A DNA stretch of 7,867 nucleotides from NCBI GenBank assembly GCA_947311745.1, contig CAMZLT010000183.1, positions 1-7,867 of the forward strand, read 5' to 3'. This stretch comes from an uncultured Flavobacteriaceae bacterium (GTDB lineage Bacteria; Bacteroidota; Bacteroidia; Flavobacteriales; Flavobacteriaceae). The position numbers were made by a program, and so were the translations under genes. The first letter of the stretch is position 1, and every line of letters starts with the position of its first letter. The notes below the pieces were generated by a model. That model saw only the letters and a list, made by a program, of their open reading frames with translations. It was not told where the DNA came from and made no database searches. Of the stretch, positions 1 to 5,130 are shown in pieces.

Positions 1-453
1 AGTAACATCTGCGTTTTCATCACCATACATTACAGCTCCGTTTACATTAACTGTACCTAAAATAAAATTATATTTGTTAGTTTTAGCATATTCTTTAACA
101 AAATCGTTTACTTCTTTAGATACTTTCTCGATACTTTTTTGGCTTTCTGCTTGCAATTGGTATTGAATTTGTTGGTTTAATTGTTGTAATTGTTGTTGCT
201 CCTTCATTAAACTTTCGTAATTTTTACGTTGCTCTCTTTGCGACATTTTTTTGATTTTTGCATCAAATGCTTGTCCTAAACTTTGTAATTGTTTTTGTGC
301 ATCTTCTTGTTTTTTCTTTAATGTAACTTCTGCATCTTTTGTGCCTTGGTAATCTTGAATTAATTTTTCGGTATTTACATAAGCTATTTTTTGTGATTGC
401 GTACAAGAGCCTAATACTATTACACTTAATAAAAGGATAACTAATTTTTTCAT
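1..453 (-). CDS. OmpH/Skp-family periplasmic chaperone-like lipoprotein (partial, C-terminus outside window)
   Basis: I translated this by hand from the ATG at 453-451; 151 codons stay open to the window edge. The N-terminus reads MKKLVILLLSVIVLGSC, a charged start, hydrophobic core and lipobox L14-G15-S16-C17, so the product should be a lipoprotein rather than the soluble periplasmic Skp of E. coli. Next comes the OmpH-type first strand (KIAYVNTEKLIQDY, residues 22-35), then a long Lys/Glu/Gln-rich helical region (about 40-120, coiled-coil-like, very rich in Gln around 85-101). The second strand (NFILGTVNVNG, about 131-141, then AVMYGDENADVT) closes the trimerisation body. Family members are usually about 165-175 aa, so only some 15-25 residues should be missing. 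The known family role is to bind unfolded outer-membrane proteins in the periplasm. The fold assignment is firm; whether this copy acts as a general chaperone is inference. Confidence 0.85.
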   Translation of the reverse strand, partial: MKKLVILLLSVIVLGSCTQSQKIAYVNTEKLIQDYQGTKDAEVTLKKKQEDAQKQLQSLGQAFDAKIKKMSQREQRKNYESLMKEQQQLQQLNQQIQYQLQAESQKSIEKVSKEVNDFVKEYAKTNKYNFILGTVNVNGAVMYGDENADVT

Positions 454-481
454 TTGTTTCTGATTTTTAATTTTAAAGCGA

Positions 482-489
482 CAAATGTA
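482..489 (-). promoter_or_regulatory. Candidate -7 box of the OmpH-like gene
   Basis: On the minus strand this reads TACATTTG, an exact match to the Bacteroidota -7 consensus TAnnTTTG, 29 bases before the ATG at 453. No TTG is found at the expected -33 distance; that stretch is only A/T-rich. Confidence 0.5.
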
Positions 490-523
490 CTATATATTTT
501 AAAAAATCTATTAGATAATTCCA

Positions 524-531
524 TATATTTG
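524..531 (+). promoter_or_regulatory. Candidate -7 box of the TonB-C-like lipoprotein gene
   Basis: TATATTTG matches TAnnTTTG exactly and lies 20 bases before the ATG at 552, which gives a short leader of about 15 nt. It is divergent from the OmpH promoter without overlapping it. No clear -33 TTG is present. Confidence 0.5.
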
Positions 532-551
532 CATCTAGTTTATATTGCTTT

Positions 552-1019
552 ATGAAAATTATTTTTCTTTTATTTTTGAGTGTACTATTTTATTCGTGTT
601 CTTATTTTTTACCAAAAGAAAATAAGCCTAAAACACAAATAGATACGATTGTAGATTATACTACAATTGATGCGTATCCGATACTACCAGAATGCGATGA
701 AATTGCCTCAAAAGAACTTCAAAAAGCATGTTTTTATAAACTTTTAACTAAGCGTATTCAAAAAAAAATTGCACGAATTAATTTAAAATCAAATTTAAAA
801 ATCAACGATACTATTTCTATAAAATTTATAGTAGATGCAAAAGGTTTAGCTTCCATTAAATCCATACAAATTTCCGAAAGGATTAAAAATGAATTTAAAA
901 ATTTAGATAGTATTATTACAGTTAGTTTTGATGATTTACCGCAAATGAAACCTGCTTTAAAAAGAGGAATTCCTGTAAAAACAGAATATCGTATTCCTAT
1001 TGTAATTATTATGGATTAA
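552..1019 (+). CDS. Small lipoprotein with TonB-C-terminal-like domain
   Basis: The 155-aa product starts with a short signal sequence (MKIIFLLFLSVLFYSC) whose Cys16 in F-Y-S-C is a plausible, slightly unorthodox lipobox. After a polar linker (about 20-42), the rest resembles the TonB C-terminal domain as it occurs in Bacteroidota: Y42-P-I-L-P-E-C49 followed by E55-LQKAC60, an amphipathic helix (61-75), a strand containing ISIKFIVDAKG (about 88-98), and the closing IPVKTEYRIPIVI (about 140-152), which matches the Gx-x-V-x-V-x-Y-x-I-P ending of TonB proteins. It has no N-terminal transmembrane anchor and no Pro-rich spanning segment, so it is unlikely to be a classical ExbB/ExbD-coupled TonB. 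Its partner is unknown. No ribosome-binding site is visible. It ends by sharing a TTAA with the stop of the opposing gene. Confidence 0.7.
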   Translation: MKIIFLLFLSVLFYSCSYFLPKENKPKTQIDTIVDYTTIDAYPILPECDEIASKELQKACFYKLLTKRIQKKIARINLKSNLKINDTISIKFIVDAKGLASIKSIQISERIKNEFKNLDSIITVSFDDLPQMKPALKRGIPVKTEYRIPIVIIMD

Positions 1020-1744
1020 AACCGAATTGCTAATTTTTTAAATAAACGAAGTATTTCTACATACATCCAAATTAGTGTTACTAAAAAACCCCAAACTGCA
1101 ACCCATTCCTTATATTTAGGTGCTTTGTATAATTGTTTGTCTAAGTAGTAAAAATCTAAAATTAACGAAAAAGATGCTGCAACACTTGCAATTAAAGTAA
1201 ATAGTATAGAAAACCAAGAAGTTCCATATACCAAATTAAATGGAATATCAAACAATCTAAGTATAAAAGCAATAATATATATTGTGAAAATTGTAGCCAT
1301 GGTACTGTATAAAATACTTCTAAATTTTTTAGTTACTACAACAATTTTAAGTTTGTATAAAAACAACATTACAAAAAAAGTAATAATAACAATAATAACG
1401 GCTTTTTGTGGCAAACCTTCAAAATGCTGGTTAGTATATGCCGAAAAACTTCCTAAAAAAAAACCTTTACTTATTGCATAAATCGGAACGGTAAAAAAAG
1501 CCCATTTGTGCTTGTATGAAGTTAAAACAGTAAAAAACAAAGCCGAAAATAATCCAATATAAATATACCATTTTACAGATTCGCCTTTATAAACCAAACG
1601 CCAAACGTAGCTAAACGATATGCTTACCAAGAGCAAACTGAAAAACATTTTAAACAAAACTCCGTTTAAAGTCATTTTATTTTTAGACACTTCTTTTTTC
1701 CAAAAAAAGGCATTAAAAACAGGGTTTGAAGTATAAAAACGCAT
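1016..1744 (-). CDS. Bax inhibitor-1/YccA family integral membrane protein
   Basis: Translation from the ATG at 1744-1742 gives 242 aa. An in-frame ATG at 1771 would add nine residues (MYFYKKLKK), but MRFYTSNPVF fits the family start (short polar N-terminus with SNP) better. Seven hydrophobic segments are visible, roughly 30-50, 58-75, 80-100, 114-132, 146-163, 175-197 and 217-236. Family landmarks are MTLNG (24-28) before helix 1, SKGFFLGSFSAY (92-103) in the position of the usual EG-x-x-LG motif, LILDF (194-198) with the conserved Asp, and the C-terminal APKYKEW...WMYVEILRLF block. Bacterial homologues such as BsYetJ and YccA are linked to pH-dependent calcium leak or to FtsH modulation; the role here is not known. 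The glutamate of EG-x-x-LG is replaced by lysine (K93). The 3' end converges on the TonB-C-like gene with no space for a terminator. Confidence 0.85.
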   Translation of the reverse strand: MRFYTSNPVFNAFFWKKEVSKNKMTLNGVLFKMFFSLLLVSISFSYVWRLVYKGESVKWYIYIGLFSALFFTVLTSYKHKWAFFTVPIYAISKGFFLGSFSAYTNQHFEGLPQKAVIIVIITFFVMLFLYKLKIVVVTKKFRSILYSTMATIFTIYIIAFILRLFDIPFNLVYGTSWFSILFTLIASVAASFSLILDFYYLDKQLYKAPKYKEWVAVWGFLVTLIWMYVEILRLFKKLAIRF

Positions 1745-1781
1745 TTTTTTTAATTTTTTATAAAAATACAAAATTTTATTA

Positions 1782-1789
1782 TATCTTTG
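1782..1789 (+). promoter_or_regulatory. Candidate plus-strand -7 box for a small RNA
   Basis: TATCTTTG matches TAnnTTTG exactly and points away from the Bax-inhibitor gene into a region with no large ORF. A start site near 1795 would give a transcript ending at the terminator at 1855-1890. There is no good -33 TTG, only A/T-rich DNA. Confidence 0.4.
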
Positions 1790-1794
1790 TTACA

Positions 1795-1890
1795 TCATTA
1801 CTAAAGCATATTTTATCAAAATACAGCTATGAAATGAGAAAAAGAAAATTGTATAAACGCTTTGACTTTTAGTTTTAGCGTTTTTTTTTT
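1795..1890 (+). ncRNA. Candidate small RNA of about 95 nt, possibly encoding a 12-residue peptide
   Basis: A -7 box (1782-1789) and an intrinsic terminator (ending at 1890) define a unit with no large ORF. The 5' part can fold: TATTTT (1809-1814) pairs with AAAATA (1818-1823) around a 3-nt loop, and GC at 1806-1807 can pair with GC at 1826-1827 beyond a small internal mismatch. The 3' part is the terminator hairpin. A mini-ORF at 1834-1872 would read MRKRKLYKRFDF; its codons for K-R-F overlap the 5' arm of the terminator stem, and it is preceded by an overlapping ATG-AAA-TGA at 1829-1837. I do not recognise a known RNA family. All parts are visible in the sequence; that they form one transcript is inference. 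Confidence 0.35.
1855..1890 (+). terminator. Rho-independent terminator
   Basis: AAACGCT (1855-1861) and AGCGTTT (1877-1883) form a perfect 7-bp stem around a 15-nt loop, and a run of ten T (1881-1890) begins in the last three bases of the stem. It works only on the plus strand, since the minus strand has no T run after the hairpin. No long gene on the plus strand reads into it, so it points to a short transcript starting in the same intergenic region. Confidence 0.7.
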
Positions 1891-1892
1891 AT

Positions 1893-1918
1893 ATATTTAG
1901 ACTTTACTGACTAAATAT
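1893..1918. repeat. Small inverted repeat in the intergenic region
   Basis: ATATTTAG (1893-1900) and CTAAATAT (1911-1918) are perfect 8-bp arms around a 10-nt loop. There is no T run on either strand. It lies about 80 bases past the stop of the three-gene operon on the minus strand and could be a 3'-end hairpin of that mRNA, but the stem is almost all A/T and may be chance. Confidence 0.3.
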
Positions 1919-1997
1919 TAAAAAAATTATGTATTCATAGATGGTTTATGGAATATTGTTTGTTATAAAATTACTGGAGCTACTATTTGTAGTGTAT

Positions 1998-2240
1998 TCA
2001 AAAAATTACAGAAATAACACCTACAAAAACACTTAAATAAATAAGTAAAAGCACTTTCCAAAAAGGATGTGCTTTTTTTAATTCCATAAAGTTAAAGGCA
2101 ACTAATAAAAATTTTAATACTGACAAGATTAAAATAAGTATGCTAATTGCTTTTAATCCTGAAAAAATATTCGAAAAAACAGCAGTAGTACTTGTTAATA
2201 CAAGTAAAGCAAGATAAGTGATGGTATATTTATTTTTCAT
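1998..2240 (-). CDS. NorF-like / prokaryotic cytochrome c oxidase subunit IV (COX4_pro) family protein
   Basis: From the ATG at 2240-2238 the product is 80 aa, typical for NorF and COX4_pro proteins. The in-frame reading extends upstream to 2282, but that would overlap the preceding gene by about 40 bp, whereas the chosen start lies two bases after its stop. Three hydrophobic segments (about 7-25, 30-50, 61-79) are separated by short loops. The signature is the stretch after helix 2, LKFLLVAFNFMELKKAHPFWK (42-62), closely like the K-x-x-LV-x-x-x-FMEL-x-x-A-x-x-x-W pattern of the family. These small proteins accompany subunit III-like proteins in heme-copper oxidase or NO reductase clusters; NorF affects NO reductase activity without being catalytic. 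It is last in a minus-strand operon. No convincing terminator follows. Confidence 0.75.
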   Translation of the reverse strand: MKNKYTITYLALLVLTSTTAVFSNIFSGLKAISILILILSVLKFLLVAFNFMELKKAHPFWKVLLLIYLSVFVGVISVIF

Positions 2241-2242
2241 AA

Positions 2243-2812
2243 TTAAAACAATAAGTATAAAACAGGAAAAAGTAACAACCAAATTAAATCACACATATGC
2301 CAAAATGCAGCACTTGCTTCAAAATCCTCTAAAAGCGTTTTCCCTTTTTTAATCGAACTTGTTAAAGATACTAAAATTACCAATCCAACTAACACATGTA
2401 TTACATGAAAAGCAGTTAGCAACCAATAAAAATTAAAAAAAGTATCGTATCCTAAAACATAACCTAAGGTTATTTTTTCATGATATTCTACCGATTTTAA
2501 AAGTAAAAAAAGAATACCTCCTAAAATAGTAAGGTTTAAATATAATTTTGACTTTTTTAGATTATTTGATTTAAATAATTGCAAAGAAGTTGCCATAAAA
2601 AAGCCACTTGTTAGTAAAAATAACGTATTTATCGCACCATAAGTTGTGTTTAAATGATTTGCCGATGTTTTAAATGCTTCGGTGTTTTCTTTACTACTTG
2701 CTACTAATACAACTATTGCAATCCCAAAAGTGAGTAATTCTAAAAAAATAAGAATCCACATTAAAATTCCTCCAGGAGGATAATAAATATTTTTATAATT
2801 TGTCTCTTTCAT
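2243..2812 (-). CDS. NorE-like / heme-copper oxidase subunit III family protein
   Basis: From the ATG at 2812-2810 it is 189 aa. A TTG at 2827 would give five more residues but overlaps the previous gene; the ATG leaves a 5-bp gap and the family's polar start. Five membrane helices are visible (about 15-38, 58-79, 90-107, 124-150, 168-188), the NorE/CyoC topology, without the two extra N-terminal helices of mitochondrial-type COX3. Key features are KSVEYHE (106-112) with the conserved Glu109 of subunit III, AFHVIHVLVGL (134-144) with His136 and His139, and FWHMCDLIWLLLF (170-182), near-diagnostic for the family. Subunit III proteins bind no metal; they stabilise the catalytic subunit. The short length, the NorF-like neighbour and the hemerythrin gene favour a NorE-type role over a proton-pumping oxidase. 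The catalytic subunit is not in the window. Confidence 0.85.
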   Translation of the reverse strand: MKETNYKNIYYPPGGILMWILIFLELLTFGIAIVVLVASSKENTEAFKTSANHLNTTYGAINTLFLLTSGFFMATSLQLFKSNNLKKSKLYLNLTILGGILFLLLKSVEYHEKITLGYVLGYDTFFNFYWLLTAFHVIHVLVGLVILVSLTSSIKKGKTLLEDFEASAAFWHMCDLIWLLLFPVLYLLF

Positions 2813-2817
2813 TTTGG

Positions 2818-3795
2818 CTAATCCCAATCGTTTAGTAGTCTTTTTTGTCCTTCTAATTTTTTTATATCGGTAACATCTTGCGACATTTCAATTACACCAC
2901 GATATTTTTTATTTTTATCACGAATTGCAAAATATCTAATATGGATGGTTCTTCCTTTAAAATTTATCCAAAATTCGGCTACATCTTTTGTTCCTACTTT
3001 AAATTCTTCTACAATTCGTAAAACAAGATGCACACTTTTTGGAGGATGACAAAATTTCACCTCTCTACCAATAATTCCTTTACTTCTAGGAAACACTCTA
3101 TCTTCCCCTCTATTATAAAATATAACTTTATCATTTTCATCTACATAAGTAATATCTACAGGTAAAAATTTAAGCAGCAGATTTACTTGTTCAGGTGTCA
3201 TATATCCTTCGTCATAATGAAACGTATTTTCGGTTGAAAAGGATAATTTACGTTCTTTAAAATCTTTACTAGGATGAATATACTCTTCTTCAAGTGTTGG
3301 ATATGGAGCAGGTTTGTTTGGTAACATCCAACCTATTTCTTCATCACCTGTATAAAATTCTTTCCAATCTGCTTCGGTTAAAAGCTCCATTGCATTCGGA
3401 AATAAGCGCGTATCCTCAATGATTAATAATCGTTTAATTCCTTCTATTAAATACGGAATATTTTCTACAATTTTCGTAATATTTTTTTCGGAATTATAAG
3501 CATTAAGCAATCGTATTTGATCACGTAAATTATCATGAAAAGACCACATTCCTTGACTTGGACCTTCCCAACCATGTTTTTCTAAATACGGAAAAAGTTG
3601 ATTTTCCTTTCTTGCAAAACGTTTTTCAATAGTAGTAAGTTCATTAAAAAGATTAAAATATTTTTGAAAATCTTTTGTAGGATCTACGTCATATAATTCT
3701 ACTAATACATCTTGAATTAGTGCACTTTCTTGGTAATAGATTTGTACAGGATGATTCTTAGGTAATTTTTCTACTTCAGGTAAAAAAGAGTTCAT
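2818..3795 (-). CDS. DUF438-family hemerythrin-like plus PAS domain protein
   Basis: The 325-aa product begins at the ATG 3795-3793. Residues about 12-145 are a hemerythrin-like helical bundle with candidate di-iron ligands at the family positions: N14-H15-P, E23, K63-E64-N-Q-LFP, H74, M83-W-SF-H87-D and I126-E127-D-x-R-LFP. A linker containing GWMLP (155-159) and a second segment (180-210) lead to a PAS domain (about 210-312): DITYVDENDKVIFYN, then RVFPRSKGIIGREVKFCHPPKSV (Cys249, His250), DVAEFWINFKGR, IHIRYFAIRD and the closing QDVTDIKKLEGQKRLL. This order is that of the DUF438/PAS proteins. Hemerythrin-like proteins of this kind are associated with sensing or repair under NO and redox stress; the exact function is not established. 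It is first in an operon with NorE- and NorF-like genes, which supports an NO or low-oxygen link by inference. There is no DNA-binding or kinase domain, so it is not a transcription factor by itself. Confidence 0.85.
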   Translation of the reverse strand: MNSFLPEVEKLPKNHPVQIYYQESALIQDVLVELYDVDPTKDFQKYFNLFNELTTIEKRFARKENQLFPYLEKHGWEGPSQGMWSFHDNLRDQIRLLNAYNSEKNITKIVENIPYLIEGIKRLLIIEDTRLFPNAMELLTEADWKEFYTGDEEIGWMLPNKPAPYPTLEEEYIHPSKDFKERKLSFSTENTFHYDEGYMTPEQVNLLLKFLPVDITYVDENDKVIFYNRGEDRVFPRSKGIIGREVKFCHPPKSVHLVLRIVEEFKVGTKDVAEFWINFKGRTIHIRYFAIRDKNKKYRGVIEMSQDVTDIKKLEGQKRLLNDWD

Positions 3796-3801
3796 ATTAG
3801 G

Positions 3802-3852
3802 TTTTAGTATTTTATTAATTCTGTAAAATTACAAATTAATAAAATACTAAAA
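3802..3852. repeat. Perfect 19-bp inverted repeat with nested palindrome upstream of the DUF438 gene
   Basis: The left arm (3802-3820) and right arm (3834-3852) are exact reverse complements of 19 bp, each built on TTTTAGTATTTTATTAATT. The 13-bp spacer carries a nested TGTAA-AA-TTACA (3822-3833), so apart from one bulged C (3821) the element can fold into a 24-bp hairpin with a 2-nt loop. It ends six bases before the ATG of the DUF438 gene on the minus strand. It has no T run on the minus strand, so it is a poor terminator for ilvE. It could be a double operator or a 5'-leader hairpin for the downstream operon. Confidence 0.85.
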
Positions 3853-3854
3853 TA
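3847..3854 (-). promoter_or_regulatory. Possible -7 element of the DUF438-norE-norF-like operon
   Basis: The minus strand reads TATTTTAG, one mismatch from TAnnTTTG. A start site near 3841 would place the dyad at 3875-3890 at about -41.5, the classical activator position for CRP/FNR-type regulators. An alternative with one mismatch, TTAATTTG, lies at 3832-3839 inside the inverted repeat. Neither is strong. Confidence 0.3.
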
Positions 3855-3874
3855 TCTTTTATTTAGAAAATCCG

Positions 3875-3890
3875 TGTAACTAAAGTAACA
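3875..3890 (-). promoter_or_regulatory. Possible CRP/FNR-family operator
   Basis: On the minus strand the site reads TGTTACTTTAGTTACA, two 6-bp half-sites with one mismatch to perfect dyad symmetry (ideal form TGTAAC-N4-GTTACA), spaced as in CRP/FNR-family sites. Further TTACA half-sites lie at 3892-3896 and in the loop of the adjacent inverted repeat (3829-3833). An FNR-like or HcpR-like NO/oxygen regulator would fit the operon's content, but no regulator gene is in the window, so the assignment is inference. Confidence 0.35.
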
Positions 3891-3920
3891 ATTACAGTTT
3901 TTATCTACAATCTAATAAAA

Positions 3921-4988
3921 TTACAAGATTTTAAATCGCCAATTAAATTTATCCGCAGAACGATTATATTGAATATCCGTTAAATGTTTTTTAAACATAT
4001 CTGCATAGCTGCTCTCTACTTTCGGAAGTGCAAATTCTTCATTTTTATAAGAAAATTTTACGATACGTGTAATTACCGCAGCAGTACCTGCACCAAAAAT
4101 TTCTTTAAGTGAACCATTTTTCGCAGCTTCTTTTAACTCCTCAACCGAAACCCGTCTTTCCTCTACAGAAATACCCATATCTTTAGCTAAAGTGATAATA
4201 CTTTTTCTGGTAACACCATCTAAAATACGTTCGCTTGTTGGAGCGGTTAAAAGTGTATCATTAATTCTAAAGAAAACATTCATCGTACCTGCTTCTTCTA
4301 AATACGTATGTGTAGAATCGGTCCAAATAATTTGATTAAAGCCTTTTTTAATTGCTTGTTGTGTTGGATAAAATTGAGCTCCGTAATTTCCAGCAGCCTT
4401 TGCAGCACCAACACCACCATTTGCAGCTCTACTATAATGTTCGGCAATTACTACATTAACATCTTTAGCATAATATTTACCTGAAGGTGAACAAATAATC
4501 ATAAAAATATACTCATCGGATGGTGCAGCATAAATCCCATGACCACTTGCAATCATAAATGGTCTTATATATAACGAATTTCCTTCAGCAGTTGGAATCC
4601 AATCTTTTTCAATTTGTAGCAAGGTTGTTAAACCATCAAAAAATAATTCTTTAGGTAATTCTGGCATTTGCATACGAACTGCCGATTTATTTAAACGTTC
4701 TTGATTTTTGTCAGGTCTAAATAAAAATATATCATTATTAGCATCTTTATAGGCTTTCATTCCTTCAAAAATTGCTTGACCATAATGAAAAACACGTGTA
4801 GATGGATCTAAACTCAACGGTTGATATGGCGTTATTTTTGCATCTTGCCACTTACCATTTTTATAGGTACAGATAAACATATGATCCGTAAAACTAGAGC
4901 CAAATTTAAGGTTGTTTACACCATTTTTTGGTAGTTTAGACGTTTCGCTTTTTTCAATTTTAATATTCGTTAAAATATCTGTTTCCAT
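3921..4988 (-). CDS. ilvE: Branched-chain amino acid aminotransferase (PLP fold type IV)
   Basis: From the ATG at 4988-4986 the product is 355 aa, the length of the longer (eukaryote-like, BCAT group) enzymes. An upstream in-frame ATG at 5018 is rejected because a clear -7 box sits between the two. Diagnostic parts are the early FGSSFTDHMF (29-38), the substrate-site segment TRVFHYGQAIFEGMKAYK (64-81), RPFMIASGHGIY (142-153), the catalytic lysine K197 in AAKAAGNYGAQ that forms the Schiff base with pyridoxal phosphate, the class IV signature YLEEAGTMNVFF (229-240), LDGVTRKSI (256-264) and FGAGTAAVIT (303-312). It interconverts Leu, Ile and Val with their 2-oxo acids in the cytoplasm, the last step of synthesis or first of breakdown. 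It is monocistronic here: divergent from mnmD, and 125 bp from the next minus-strand gene, which has its own putative promoter. No strong terminator is visible. Confidence 0.95.
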   Translation of the reverse strand: METDILTNIKIEKSETSKLPKNGVNNLKFGSSFTDHMFICTYKNGKWQDAKITPYQPLSLDPSTRVFHYGQAIFEGMKAYKDANNDIFLFRPDKNQERLNKSAVRMQMPELPKELFFDGLTTLLQIEKDWIPTAEGNSLYIRPFMIASGHGIYAAPSDEYIFMIICSPSGKYYAKDVNVVIAEHYSRAANGGVGAAKAAGNYGAQFYPTQQAIKKGFNQIIWTDSTHTYLEEAGTMNVFFRINDTLLTAPTSERILDGVTRKSIITLAKDMGISVEERRVSVEELKEAAKNGSLKEIFGAGTAAVITRIVKFSYKNEEFALPKVESSYADMFKKHLTDIQYNRSADKFNWRFKIL

Positions 4989-5004
4989 AATGATAATATT
5001 TTTG

Positions 5005-5012
5005 CAAAAATA
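5005..5012 (-). promoter_or_regulatory. Candidate -7 box of ilvE
   Basis: The minus strand reads TATTTTTG, an exact TAnnTTTG match, 16 bases before the ATG at 4988. Transcription from it would begin downstream of the alternative ATG at 5018 and so decides the start in favour of 4988. No -33 TTG is obvious. Confidence 0.55.
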
Positions 5013-5130
5013 CGTCATAATACTTGTTAAAAAAAATAATTAACGTTTTAGTTATTAACGAATTTTTTATTGATTTCTTATGTATTTTACATAAATATTT
5101 ACGATTTTTGAACATATTTTAATACAAATC

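Noticed and set aside
166..201. Run of TTG-like triplets resembling a microsatellite
   Set aside because: In frame it encodes a Gln/Leu-rich part of the OmpH-type coiled coil, interrupted by other codons; ordinary low-complexity coding sequence.
1284..1481. 65-codon plus-strand reading frame
   Set aside because: It lies wholly inside the Bax-inhibitor-like gene on the opposite strand, has no family resemblance and no promoter; it is a frame shadow.
2241..2282. Longer start for the NorF-like gene at 2282
   Set aside because: It would overlap the NorE-like coding region by about 40 bp; the ATG at 2240, two bases after that gene's stop, gives the usual family length.
2813..2827. TTG start at 2827 for the NorE-like gene
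   Set aside because: A non-ATG codon overlapping the upstream gene's end; the ATG at 2812 gives a normal N-terminus and operon spacing.
3802..3852. Inverted repeat read as the ilvE transcription terminator
   Set aside because: On the minus strand the hairpin is followed by CCTAATATG, with no T run, and it lies about 70-120 bases past the ilvE stop, directly before the next gene's start.
4989..5018. N-terminal extension of ilvE to the ATG at 5018
   Set aside because: A consensus -7 box at 5005-5012 lies within the extension, so the mRNA would not include this ATG, and the extra residues (MTYFCKNIII) do not fit the family.
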